From Hyphomicrobiales bacterium (GTDB lineage: Bacteria > Pseudomonadota > Alphaproteobacteria > Rhizobiales > Rhizobiaceae), in assembly GCA_900466475.1 (NCBI GenBank), contig UBMI01000022.1, positions 121,221 to 185,220 on the forward strand: a DNA stretch of 64,000 bases, read 5' to 3'. Shown piece after piece: positions 34,895 through 43,956 of this stretch (position 1 is its first letter; every line of letters starts with the position of its first letter). The position numbers and the translations under genes are program-made. Below the pieces are notes generated by a model, which was not told the DNA's origin, did not search any database, and worked only from the letters and a program-made list of their open reading frames with translations.

Positions 34895-36337
34895 TCAGAG
34901 TGTATTCTTGAAAATCTGGCCGTCCTTCATGACGAGCTTCAGGTTTTTCTCGGGTTCCTCGATCATCTTGATGTCGTCGAGCGGATTGCCGTCCCAGACG
35001 AGGATATCGGCAAAGGCTCCCTTTTCGATGACGCCCAATCTGCCCGAATAGGGCGTGCGCAGGTTGGAGAGCGTCAGAAGACTGGCATTGCCCGATGTCG
35101 CCATGCGCAACGCCTCGGCGTTGGAATACCAGTTGCTCAGATGCGTGAGCATGACGTTCTGGCGAGGCGTCAATTCCGGCGAAAACAGGAGATCCGACCC
35201 CCAGGCCGTCTTGATCCCGTATTTTTTCGCGTATCCGTAGATCTTTGGTGTTCCGATGAAAATCTGCGCTGCGCGCTCGGCACCCACGCCGGTCTGTGAG
35301 GCAGCATCTTCGATCGACAGGAACGGTTGAGTGCTGAGCCAGATACTCTTGTCGGCAAACATCCTTGCCGTCTCTTCATCCATGAGATGGGCATGTTCGA
35401 TACATGCCACTCCCGCGTCGATCGCGCGCCGGACGGTATTGGATGCATAGGCATGAACCGTTACATAGGTGTTCCAGTCCCGCGCTACGTCAGCGGCTGC
35501 GCGGATCTCCTCCTCGCTGAACGTACTCATGTCGAGCGGGCTTCGCGGAGACGACACCCCTCCCCCTCCGACAATCTTGACCTGCGATGCGCCTTGAAGA
35601 AGCTGCTCGCGCACGCGACGTTTCAAGCCTCCGACATCATCGACGATGGCCGCGCTTCCCATCAATTCGCTGAGACTGAGCTGACCGTCTCTCGGAGGAA
35701 TTTCGAACGGCATGCGCAGGTCACCGTGACCGCCCGATGTCGTGATCATTGCCCCCGAGGGGAAAATGCGCGGGCCTGGAATGATGCCGGCATCGATGGC
35801 CTGTTTGAATGTGAAGACCGGCCCGCCGAGATCGCGAATAGTGGTAAAACCCCGCATCAAGGTGCGTTCGGCTTCGGCGGTGGAAGCGGCGAAGATCATG
35901 CCGGGATCGCCGGTCAAAAGGACCTGCAGGGGCACCGCAGCGTAAATCGTGTGCCAATGCGCGTCGATCATGCCCGGCATCAAGACACGATCGTTGCAGG
36001 CGATTATGATTGCATCGGCGGGCGGCGGATTGTTTGCGGCATCGATCGCGATAATCCTGCCTTCTTCCACCAGGACCTGCGAGCCGTTCTGCAAGGTATT
36101 GGATTTGCCGTCGAAAAGCCGGATCTGGTTCAGAAGTATTTTTGAGGGCCGCTTTGAAGTTTGCGCGTTGCCTGCTCGGGGTACAGCACCCGCAACGGCC
36201 ATCGATCCGATGCCGGCCAGGAATGTTCGTCGCGAATATTCGCCGAGGTAGCGGGATCGCTGCTGAAGATCGCGATTTGCGCAACCGCAACCGGCATCGT
36301 GGACAAGGTGGCCATATTTCCTACCAGCTCTAAACAT
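34895..36337 (-). CDS. Exported metal-dependent amidohydrolase (Tat signal)
   Basis: A 480-residue amidohydrolase. The N-terminus has SRRTFLAGIGSMAVAGAVPR, a twin-arginine signal, after about 34 residues with a CGC cluster. PGMIDAHWH carries the HxH metal ligands; VKIVGGGGVSS holds the bridging Lys; VHAYAS and IEHAHLM the two His; TAWGSDLLF the final Asp. This is the full prolidase/imidazolonepropionase-like set. ATG 36337 is chosen as the nearest start upstream of the Tat motif, but it lacks a strong ribosome site. The substrate, perhaps a dipeptide or cyclic amide, is unknown. Confidence 0.8.
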   Translation of the reverse strand: MFRAGRKYGHLVHDAGCGCANRDLQQRSRYLGEYSRRTFLAGIGSMAVAGAVPRAGNAQTSKRPSKILLNQIRLFDGKSNTLQNGSQVLVEEGRIIAIDAANNPPPADAIIIACNDRVLMPGMIDAHWHTIYAAVPLQVLLTGDPGMIFAASTAEAERTLMRGFTTIRDLGGPVFTFKQAIDAGIIPGPRIFPSGAMITTSGGHGDLRMPFEIPPRDGQLSLSELMGSAAIVDDVGGLKRRVREQLLQGASQVKIVGGGGVSSPRSPLDMSTFSEEEIRAAADVARDWNTYVTVHAYASNTVRRAIDAGVACIEHAHLMDEETARMFADKSIWLSTQPFLSIEDAASQTGVGAERAAQIFIGTPKIYGYAKKYGIKTAWGSDLLFSPELTPRQNVMLTHLSNWYSNAEALRMATSGNASLLTLSNLRTPYSGRLGVIEKGAFADILVWDGNPLDDIKMIEEPEKNLKLVMKDGQIFKNTL

Positions 36338-36508
36338 GGCATGCCCCCGAAGATATCTCACTGAAACGGTGCGTCTCCGACATGACCATCCCGTGCCGTT
36401 CGAGAGGCGATGCTTCCCGAAGTGAGCGTTCCAGACCACAGGCAGGCGCCTTGACCTGGGCACAAACCCAAGGATTCCGGATAAGAAAGCCAGGTTTTTC
36501 GGCCACGA

Positions 36509-37753
36509 TCAGTAGTCGACCGCGTCACGAGCGATAGGGCATGTCATGCAATGGCCGCCGCCGCGCCCACGCCCAAGCTCCGCGCCTGTGATCGTGATCA
36601 CCTCAATCCCCTGCTTGCGCAGCAAGGTATTGGTGTAGGTATTGCGGTCGTAGGCATAGACGACGCCGGGTGACGCGCAGACCAGATTGGCGCCGCTGTC
36701 CCACTGGGTTCGTTCGCGCATGTAGTCGTTTCCGCCGGTCTCGACGACACGCATCGTCTTCAATCCGAGCGCGTCGCGCACGGTTTCGACGAAAGAGCCC
36801 TTGTCCTTGCGCAGTTCGATACCGCCATTGCCGTCGGGACGATAGGAGAAGGCTTCGATATTGTTGACGATATCAGGATAGAGGAGCACGCAGTCGCGGT
36901 CCGCAAAGGTGAATACCGTGTCGAGATGCATGGCCGCGCGCAGCTTCGGCATGGCCGCAACGATAACGCGCTCGGCAGCACCTTTCTCGAATAGTGCTTT
37001 TGCCACCTGACCGATCGCCTGTCGGGAGGTGCGCTCACTCATGCCGATGAGGACATTACCCTTGCCAATTGGCATGACATCCCCGCCTTCGATCGTGGCA
37101 AGACCCCAATCCTTCGTTGGATCTCCCCACCAGACGTTGACCTTGCCGGCGAAGTCGGGATGAAACTTGTAAATAGAAGTGGTAAGGATCGTCTCCTCAT
37201 GACGCGCTGGCCAGTAAAGCGCGTTCAACGTTACACCGCCATAGATCCAGCAGGTCGTATCACGCGTATAGAGCGTGTTCGGCAGCGGCGGCAGCAGATA
37301 TTCGTTGACGCCGGCGGCATCACGGATCAGGGCGAGTTGCTCGCCGCCCAGAGCTTCCGGAAATTCGAATGTCGACAGGCCGCCGATCAGGGTTTCGGCC
37401 AGATCCCGGTCGGAAAGCCCTTCCAGATAGGATCGCACTTCGTTCAGCAGGCCGAGACCGATCTGGTTGGCGACGACCTGATTGTCGAGAATCCACTTCT
37501 TTGCCTCAGGGAGCGCAACCGTCTCGGCGAGCAGATTATGCATCTCGACCACGTCGACGCCGCGGTCACGCATTTTGGTTATGAAGTCGAAGTGGTCGCG
37601 CTTGGCATTATCGACCCAGAGAACATCGTCGAACAAGAGCGCGTCGCAATTGCTCGGCGTCAGACGCTGATGGGCACGCCCCGGCGCGCATACCAGGACC
37701 TTTCGCAGTTGGCCAACTTCGGAATGCACACCGAATGTGATTTCCTGTGTCAT
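36509..37753 (-). CDS. arcA: Arginine deiminase
   Basis: A 414-residue arginine deiminase converting arginine to citrulline and ammonia. Family motifs are in order: LRKVLVCAPGRAHQRLTPSN, LYTRDTT, ATIEGGDVMPIG, MHLDTVFTF and the C-terminal GRGGGHCMTCPI with the nucleophilic Cys near 404. All catalytic residues (Asp, Glu, His, Cys) are present and length is typical. A GGGAGG site precedes the ATG. It follows the arcD-like gene by 20 bp in one operon, but arcB (ornithine carbamoyltransferase) and arcC (carbamate kinase) are absent from the window. Confidence 0.93.
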   Translation of the reverse strand: MTQEITFGVHSEVGQLRKVLVCAPGRAHQRLTPSNCDALLFDDVLWVDNAKRDHFDFITKMRDRGVDVVEMHNLLAETVALPEAKKWILDNQVVANQIGLGLLNEVRSYLEGLSDRDLAETLIGGLSTFEFPEALGGEQLALIRDAAGVNEYLLPPLPNTLYTRDTTCWIYGGVTLNALYWPARHEETILTTSIYKFHPDFAGKVNVWWGDPTKDWGLATIEGGDVMPIGKGNVLIGMSERTSRQAIGQVAKALFEKGAAERVIVAAMPKLRAAMHLDTVFTFADRDCVLLYPDIVNNIEAFSYRPDGNGGIELRKDKGSFVETVRDALGLKTMRVVETGGNDYMRERTQWDSGANLVCASPGVVYAYDRNTYTNTLLRKQGIEVITITGAELGRGRGGGHCMTCPIARDAVDY

Positions 37754-37773
37754 CGATTTTCCTCCCTATGTCC

Positions 37774-39207
37774 TCAAGGCGTGATGGTGCCGCTCAACAG
37801 TCCATAAGCTCCGACAAGGCCCGCAATCACGGTGACGGCGAAAACGATGAGTTCGATGCTGGTGAAAAGCGTCACTCTCTGCTCTCGCCGCGCCCAGACG
37901 TAAAGGATGGTTCCCGGCACGAATAAAACGCTGACGAGCAGGACATATTTCAGCCCTGCGGCGATGAACATCACGATCGTGTAGATCACCGCGATCCAGG
38001 CAAATATCTGGTCGCGGCCGCGCTCCTCCGGCGTTTCCTCATAGCCTTCGCCCCGACGCGCAAGCAGCACGCCGTAGCCTGCGACCAGAAGATATGGAAG
38101 AAGCGCCGTCACGCTCGTCATGTCGAGCATGAAATTGAAGGCATCGCGAGACCAGTAGGTCGAGATCACGAACAGTGAGACGACGATATTGGTCAGCCAC
38201 AACGCATTGGCCGGCACCCTGTTGTCGTTCTGCGCTGCAAATAGCCTCGGCATATCGGCTGATTTGGCAGCAGCAAACAGCACTTCGGCGCAGATCAGCG
38301 ACCATGCGAGATAGGCGCCAAGAACCGATACCAGCACGCCGACCGAAATGAACACCGCCCCCCAATGGCCGACCACGACTTCCAGAACGCCAGCGAGCGA
38401 GGGGTTTTGGACTCCCGCGACCGTTGCGCGCGGCATCGCAGCGTAGGGAAGCAAAGTGATCGCCACCATCAGACCGGTCACACCGACAAAGCCGAGAATA
38501 GTCGCGGTACCGACATCGGCACGGGTCTTGGCGAAGCGGGAATAGACGCTCGCTCCTTCGATCCCCAGGAAGACGAAGACCGTGATCAGCATCGTGTCAC
38601 GAACCTGCGCGAAAAGCGATTTTTCGGGCATGTGTACGCCGCCGAAAAAATTCGCGGAGAACTCTGTGTAATTGAACGCGAATATCATCGCCAGGATGGC
38701 GACGACGATCGGGACGATCTTTGCAATCGTGACGATCACGTTGATGAAGGCCGCCTGCTCCACGCCGCGCAGGATCATGAAATGGAAGGCCCATATTCCC
38801 AGGAGAGAAACGACGATGGCGATCATGGTGCTCCCGTCTCCGAAGAGCCCAGGGAAGAACCGGCCTAGCGTCGAGCCGATCAACACCCAATAGAAAACGT
38901 TGCCGAGGCAGCTTCCCAGCCAGTATCCAAAGGCCGAAAGAAAGCCCATGTAATTACCGAAGCCCTCCTTGGCGTAGGCGAAAACGCCAGAATCGATCTC
39001 GGGCTTTTTCTCCGCCAGGGCCTGAAACACACGCGCAAGCATATACATGCCCGTGCCCGCGATCGCCCACGCTATGATCGCACCGAACGGCCCGGTCGCC
39101 GTCCCGAAACGACCTGGAAGGTTGAATATACCAGCGCCTACCATCGACCCGACAACCATGGACGTCAGTGCGAAAAGGGACAATTTTTGCGTGGAAGCCG
39201 AAGTCAT
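37774..39207 (-). CDS. arcD: Arginine:ornithine antiporter-like APC permease
   Basis: A 477-residue APC-superfamily permease with about 12 helices. SMVGAGIFNLPGRFGTATGP (about 21-40) is the helix-1 substrate-binding motif and GIEGASVYSRFAKTRADVGT (about 219-238) the helix-6 motif of the basic-amino-acid antiporter (ArcD/ArgO-like) group. Directly upstream of arginine deiminase, it should exchange external arginine for ornithine or citrulline. A GAGAGG site precedes the ATG. Confidence 0.85.
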   Translation of the reverse strand: MTSASTQKLSLFALTSMVVGSMVGAGIFNLPGRFGTATGPFGAIIAWAIAGTGMYMLARVFQALAEKKPEIDSGVFAYAKEGFGNYMGFLSAFGYWLGSCLGNVFYWVLIGSTLGRFFPGLFGDGSTMIAIVVSLLGIWAFHFMILRGVEQAAFINVIVTIAKIVPIVVAILAMIFAFNYTEFSANFFGGVHMPEKSLFAQVRDTMLITVFVFLGIEGASVYSRFAKTRADVGTATILGFVGVTGLMVAITLLPYAAMPRATVAGVQNPSLAGVLEVVVGHWGAVFISVGVLVSVLGAYLAWSLICAEVLFAAAKSADMPRLFAAQNDNRVPANALWLTNIVVSLFVISTYWSRDAFNFMLDMTSVTALLPYLLVAGYGVLLARRGEGYEETPEERGRDQIFAWIAVIYTIVMFIAAGLKYVLLVSVLFVPGTILYVWARREQRVTLFTSIELIVFAVTVIAGLVGAYGLLSGTITP

Positions 39208-39516
39208 GATGCCCTCTCAAGAAGGTTGTTCGGACCTTTTGAACATTCGTGCTGCAGGGAACGGCCTATAGCGCACTATAAAATGCTTCCGCCGTGGCCG
39301 TGATCGCACAGAATCTCACAACTATGCTTTGCGTTTAAAAGTGACGAAATTTGCTAAATTAGCGAACAATGCGTTAAGTCGCGGCGTTTGCGACAACGAC
39401 TTTGAGAAGCGGATACCTGGAGCCGCACGGGCCGAAGCGAAATATGTCGAGACATTTCAGTCGGTTGGCACTCTCGCGCAGTTGCGACCGCGGTCTGCAT
39501 TCGGTTTGACTTGTCC
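39208..39516. other. Intergenic stretch between the two APC permease genes
   Basis: About 300 bp, AT-rich around 39300-39370 (AAATTTGCTAAATTAGCGAA). It presumably holds the arcD promoter. No FNR-type TTGAT-N4-ATCAA box was found, which is notable because arc operons are often oxygen-controlled. No gene is supported. Confidence 0.4.
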
Positions 39517-40947
39517 TCAAACCGAAATGCGACCGGTTGCGAGGGCGTAAATGGCAATCATGGCGCCTGCGGCCGCAACGATGAACACCGGGATTTCGGC
39601 CAGCTTAAACACAGGAAGTTTCTGCTCTCGACGTGCCATTAAGAACAGGATGGAACCGGGTCCGTAAATGGCGGCGGAAAGCAGCAGATGAGTGCCACCT
39701 GCAGCGGCGATAAGAAAGGAAGTATAGGTGAGTGCTAATGCGGATCGCACGAATTCGCGGTGGCGGCTCGCGGAATCCCCTTCGTAGGTTTCGCCAGTCA
39801 AGACAAGCTTAAAAGAATAGGCGGCGACGAGAAAATAGGGAATCAGAATCATCGAACTGGTAAGTTCGATAGCCAGGCGAAGCGCGTATTGCGCAAATAG
39901 TGACAGGATCAGGAAGACCTGCACCACAATATTGGTCAACCACAGAGCGTTCGACGGCACGCCGGCACTGTTTTCACGCCGCAGAAATCGAGGCATCGTC
40001 CCATATTTCGAAGCGGAGAACAGAATTTCCGCGGCAAGCAGAACCCAGGAGAGATAGGCCCCACCAACCGAGATCATCAGCCCGGCGCTGACGAAGAGGG
40101 TGCCCCACGGGCCGACGATGGCCGATAGCACGCCGGCCATCGATGGATTGCGCAAATTGGCAAGATCGGCACGAAGCATGACGCCGTAAGAGAGGATGGT
40201 CACGAGAATGAGCAGACAAAGCACGCCCGCAAAGCCAAGCAATGTCGCAATTCCGACATCAGAGCGGTTGCGGGCATAGCGAGAATAAACGCTCGCGCCT
40301 TCAATGCCGACGAAGACGAATACCGTAACCAGCATGGTCGCGCGGACCTGCCCCGCGACGCTGCCGAAGGTAACGGTTTCACCTCCCCAAAAGTTGAGCG
40401 CGAAGATGTCGGCTTGGAAACCGTAAATGACAAATACAATGAAGAGTATGATTGGGATGATTTTGGCGAAGGTGACGATCGTATTGATCAACGCCGCTCC
40501 GCGAATTCCACGCAAGATCAGCGCGTGAACGGTCCACAGCAACACTGACGAGGTGGCAATGGCGAAAATCGTATTCCCGTCGCCGAAGATCGGGAAAAAG
40601 AGGCCAAGAGTCGACTTGATCAATACAAAGTAGGAAACATTCCCGAGCAGCGCCGCGGACCAGTAGCCAAGCGTGGACAGGAATCCAAGATAGTCGCCGA
40701 AACCCGCTTTCGCATAGGCGTAGATGCCGGCGTCCAGATCTGGCTTACGTTGCGACAGGGTCTGAAAGACGAAGGCAAGCATCAACATGCCAAGGCCAGC
40801 GATCGCCCAAGCGATCATTGCACCAAATGGCCCGGTCGCGCGTCCGAAAGCTTGTGGAAGCGAAAAAATACCAGCGCCGACCATCGACCCTACGCACATC
40901 GCCATCAGCGTCCACATCGAGAATTTGCGTTCGGAAGAAGATTTCAT
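39517..40947 (-). CDS. Second APC-family basic amino acid antiporter
   Basis: A 476-residue permease of the same subgroup as the upstream arcD-like protein. Helix-1 motif CVGSMVGAGIFSLPQAFGRA lies near 18-37, helix-6 motif GIEGASVYSRYARNRSDVGI near 218-237. ATG 40947 puts the first helix at the usual distance; the in-frame start at 40983 is possible. The two proteins are clearly homologous but diverged, so they likely differ in exchange partner (for example agmatine/putrescine or lysine) rather than being a recent duplication. Confidence 0.82.
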   Translation of the reverse strand: MKSSSERKFSMWTLMAMCVGSMVGAGIFSLPQAFGRATGPFGAMIAWAIAGLGMLMLAFVFQTLSQRKPDLDAGIYAYAKAGFGDYLGFLSTLGYWSAALLGNVSYFVLIKSTLGLFFPIFGDGNTIFAIATSSVLLWTVHALILRGIRGAALINTIVTFAKIIPIILFIVFVIYGFQADIFALNFWGGETVTFGSVAGQVRATMLVTVFVFVGIEGASVYSRYARNRSDVGIATLLGFAGVLCLLILVTILSYGVMLRADLANLRNPSMAGVLSAIVGPWGTLFVSAGLMISVGGAYLSWVLLAAEILFSASKYGTMPRFLRRENSAGVPSNALWLTNIVVQVFLILSLFAQYALRLAIELTSSMILIPYFLVAAYSFKLVLTGETYEGDSASRHREFVRSALALTYTSFLIAAAGGTHLLLSAAIYGPGSILFLMARREQKLPVFKLAEIPVFIVAAAGAMIAIYALATGRISV

Positions 40948-41458
40948 GGCTGACGATCCAGGTGGGCCTATTTTCGACGGCACGAACGGCCGTCCATCAG
41001 CTCACATTACCTGATCCGCAACGCCCCAGTGATGGCACGGAATCTCGTACCTATGCTCTCCGTCCACGAAGCAGGTCGACTTTCGATCTGTTGGCACGGT
41101 AGCAACAGGTGCCTCTTGTGAGCAAGATTGCGCCAATCGTCGCGACCTAAGGGCGAGAAACCGGCTCGCTGCGACACAGCCCAAAAAACCTCGAAGGCTG
41201 GCATCGAAATAGCTTCGATACAAGATCGCACCAACGATTTCTGCGCATTCGACGGAACTGAGTACGTTGTCAGGCGATAGTAAAGCTGTCCCTGCCCGGC
41301 TAGATTGTAGTTTATAGTCGATCATGCTAATAGACGATCCGAAATCCGGCGTGAGTGTCGCAAGACGGCCAGACATCCAGTTGAAATGCAGATTTTGGTT
41401 GGAGACCTTCGATGTCGAATTCCGCTTTTCAAAGCGCAGCTCGGTCTGCGCGCGTATC
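40948..41458. other. Intergenic stretch between the second antiporter and araC-like gene
   Basis: About 510 bp if the regulator starts at 41459. Both divergent promoters should lie here. A minus-strand open frame crosses it but has no family resemblance and no ribosome site. If the regulator instead starts at 41324, its extra 45 residues lie here. Confidence 0.4.
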
Positions 41459-42601
41459 ATGACAGTTTGCCAGATAGGGACGCAGCAAAAGGCCTTTCAG
41501 CCAGCGCGACTTGCGGCTGGACGGAATGCGGTGGAAAACCGCGCTCCCGGACCGGTTACCGCCCCGCAGTCATCAAATCTCTCTTCCTTTGATTTTGTAA
41601 CGAACGCTGTACCGACGATCCGCCAGTTCGAGGCGTGGCGCGCCAATTTCGCCCCGATCGTTGATCTCGGTTCGACGCGTGACACGACGAGGGGGTTCTT
41701 TGGACAGCTGTCCACCTGGGACCTCGGCTGCCTTGTGTTTTCGCATGTCACAACGGATCCCCTGCAATTCAAGAGCACAATACATCACCTCCACTGGGAG
41801 CCACTTGACCATTTCGTCCTGTCGGTTTTGCTTTCCGGAGAAAGTTGTACCGAAACCAACACCGGCACATTCCGTGGCACTGCCGGGGTCACGCAGGTCC
41901 ATACGATGGGGCGCAATTTCCACGGCAGTCTGACGGCGAGCGAGATGCTCATCTTGTTCGTCCCGCGGGACTTTTGCCCTCGTTTAACCCGGGCCTTGAG
42001 CGCAGCCGAATTCACAACAGTTGAAAGCGGCATGGCGCGGCTATTCCATGACTATATGATCGCGCTGGCCAACCAGCTACCGCTCCTCCAACTAACCGAT
42101 CTTCCTGCCTTGGTGGAGGCAACGCGCGCAATGATGCTCGCTTGTGTCTCTCCTTCGGCCGGCAACGTTGAGATGGCAAGTCATCCGATATCAACAACGC
42201 TGCTGGATCGGGCGCAGAAAATCATACAATCGAAGCTGTTCGACCCCACCCTGGGACCTCAAACGCTCGAGCGAGAATTGGGGGTTTCGCGTTCGCGACT
42301 TTACCGGATGTTTGAGGCTTTTGGCGGAGTTAAGCATTACATCCAGCATAGGCGCCTGCTGGACGCCCATGCAGCTTTAGCGAACCCTAGCGACCAACGC
42401 CGGATACTAGATTTGGCCGAGCAGCGCTGCTTCAGTGACGGCACGGAGTTCAGCCGCGCTTTCAAGCGGGAATTCGGCTATAGTCCGACGGATGTGAGGT
42501 TCGGAAAGAGGAGCCACTTCCCTTGCCGACACCCCAAAGGGCTTGAGGAAAGCGACCCGGCGAGCCGGCTTGGAACAATGCTGCGCAGACTGCACGGCTG
42601 A
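41459..42601 (+). CDS. AraC/XylS-family transcriptional regulator
   Basis: A 380-residue regulator. The N-terminal effector half begins TIRQFEAWRANFAPIVDL, typical of the AraC-binding-like domain of this subgroup. The C-terminal AraC domain contains LERELGVSRSRLYRMFEAFG (first helix-turn-helix) and then RCFSDGTEFSRAFKREFGYS with PTDVR (second). Start is uncertain: ATG 41324 would add 45 residues; neither has a strong ribosome site. It is divergent from the APC antiporter and may regulate it, responding to an amino acid. Confidence 0.8.
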   Translation: MTVCQIGTQQKAFQPARLAAGRNAVENRAPGPVTAPQSSNLSSFDFVTNAVPTIRQFEAWRANFAPIVDLGSTRDTTRGFFGQLSTWDLGCLVFSHVTTDPLQFKSTIHHLHWEPLDHFVLSVLLSGESCTETNTGTFRGTAGVTQVHTMGRNFHGSLTASEMLILFVPRDFCPRLTRALSAAEFTTVESGMARLFHDYMIALANQLPLLQLTDLPALVEATRAMMLACVSPSAGNVEMASHPISTTLLDRAQKIIQSKLFDPTLGPQTLERELGVSRSRLYRMFEAFGGVKHYIQHRRLLDAHAALANPSDQRRILDLAEQRCFSDGTEFSRAFKREFGYSPTDVRFGKRSHFPCRHPKGLEESDPASRLGTMLRRLHG

Positions 42602-42649
42602 TCCGACCACATGAGCCATTCGATTTATTCGCGGAAGCGACCACGAGGG

Positions 42650-42800
42650 CGCGGCGGGGCAACGCCATTCGGCGAGCCCCGCATATAAATCGAAGCAGCC
42701 CGCCGCCTCGACGACATCCCAGTCGGCCTCCGAAAACGGCTTGCCGTTGTCGAGAACTTCGAGGCGGGCGATCTCGGCCTGGCGGGCGCGAATGACCGAA
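42650..42800 (-). pseudogene. Aldehyde dehydrogenase relic
   Basis: Reading leftwards, translation gives ARQAEIARLEVLDNGKPFSE then ADWDVVEAAGCFDLYAGLAE, clearly the N-terminal domain of betaine/semialdehyde dehydrogenases (I-A-x-L-E-x-x-D-N-G-K-P and C-F-x-x-Y-A-G-L-A). Neither start nor catalytic Cys/Glu region is present. It directly follows the dehydratase stop, so the operon probably once ended with an aldehyde dehydrogenase acting on the aldolase product. Boundaries are approximate. Confidence 0.7.
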
Positions 42801-42804
42801 CCAG

Positions 42805-43950
42805 TCAGGGATAGGCTGTCGATCCGTCCGGCTTGCGGGTTATTTTCCGCTCCCAGTGAATGTAGTCTTCCGTCTGCAACGCCTTTTCATCGATTTCCAG
42901 CCCCCAGCCCGGACGGTCGGGCCGCAATTCCATGTGGCCGTCGACCGGCATATACGGATCGGCCGCCCATGGCGCGTGGACATGAGGCTTGAACTCAAGC
43001 ACCTTGAAGTTCGGCTGCGCGGCGCAGAAGTGGATGTTGACCGCCGTCGCAAGCGGCCCCATCGGGTTATGCGGCGCGACGGTTACATAGTGGGCCTCAG
43101 CGATTGTTGCGATCCTGCGCATTTCCGTTACGCCGCCGACAACGCATATGTCCGGCTGGATGATATCGGCGCCGCGGGCTGAAAGCAGCGACAGGAATTC
43201 GAAGCGATTGTAGAGCGATTCCCCCGTGGCCAGCGGGACGGAAACTTTCGACTTCAGCTCTGCCCATGCCGGGATGTGTTCCGGCCGGATCGGCTCTTCG
43301 TAGAACAGCGGATCGTTCGGCGCAATCGCCGCCGCAAGCTGAACAGCTTGATAGGGCTCGAAAATTTTCGCATGGGCATCAAATGCGAATTCGAAATGCG
43401 ACGGCGTAATCTCGCGTATCTTGGCAAACCAGTCACCGGTTTCCTTTACAAGCTCGCCCCAACGGCTGGCATGCAGGTCGCGGCGGAAAGGGCTGAGCTT
43501 GAAAGCCGTGTAGCCGTATTTTTCGTTCAACTCCAGGGTCTGGTCCTGCGCCGTCTGCGGGTCCGGAGCGGTATAGACGCCGCAATAGACGCGCACCCGA
43601 TCCCGAACGTTGCCGCCAAGCAGCATGTAAACCGGCAGGCCGGCGGCCTTGCCGGCAATATCCCAGAGCGCGTGATCGATCGCCGAAATGGCCGCAAGCC
43701 CGAGGGCGCCCGGCGGAAAACGGCACTGCTGATTGAGTTTTAGCACAAGGAATTCCACTCGGCGGGGGTCCTCCCCCTCGATCTGATGGAAGAGGTAGTC
43801 GAAAAGCGGCGGCAGCGCCCAGTCGGGGCCGTGATTGTAGCACTCGCCCCAACCGGAAATGCCTTCGCTCGTTTCGATTTTCAGGAGCAGTCGCGGCCGG
43901 TCGTCGACGCGCTGCATGTAGGTCTTGAAGCCGGTGATGTGCATTGACAT
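42805..43950 (-). CDS. Enolase-superfamily sugar-acid dehydratase (galactonate dehydratase-like)
   Basis: A 381-residue mandelate racemase/muconate lactonizing enzyme-type protein. Metal and catalytic residues are Asp191 and His193 (FDAHAK), Glu218/219 (FYEEPIR), Glu244 (ATGESLYNR) and His294 (APHNPMGP). The Asp-x-His pair followed by Glu, Glu, His matches D-galactonate/gluconate-type dehydratases, not mandelate racemase. It should convert an aldonic acid to a 2-keto-3-deoxy acid. It is the third gene of the gntR-aldolase-dehydratase operon, 6 bp after the aldolase. Confidence 0.87.
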   Translation of the reverse strand: MSMHITGFKTYMQRVDDRPRLLLKIETSEGISGWGECYNHGPDWALPPLFDYLFHQIEGEDPRRVEFLVLKLNQQCRFPPGALGLAAISAIDHALWDIAGKAAGLPVYMLLGGNVRDRVRVYCGVYTAPDPQTAQDQTLELNEKYGYTAFKLSPFRRDLHASRWGELVKETGDWFAKIREITPSHFEFAFDAHAKIFEPYQAVQLAAAIAPNDPLFYEEPIRPEHIPAWAELKSKVSVPLATGESLYNRFEFLSLLSARGADIIQPDICVVGGVTEMRRIATIAEAHYVTVAPHNPMGPLATAVNIHFCAAQPNFKVLEFKPHVHAPWAADPYMPVDGHMELRPDRPGWGLEIDEKALQTEDYIHWERKITRKPDGSTAYP

Positions 43951-43956
43951 TCTTCC

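Noticed and set aside
36509..39207. Oxygen control of the arc operon by an FNR box
   Set aside because: No TTGAY-N4-RTCAA sequence was found in 39208-39516 or within the 20-bp arcD-arcA gap.
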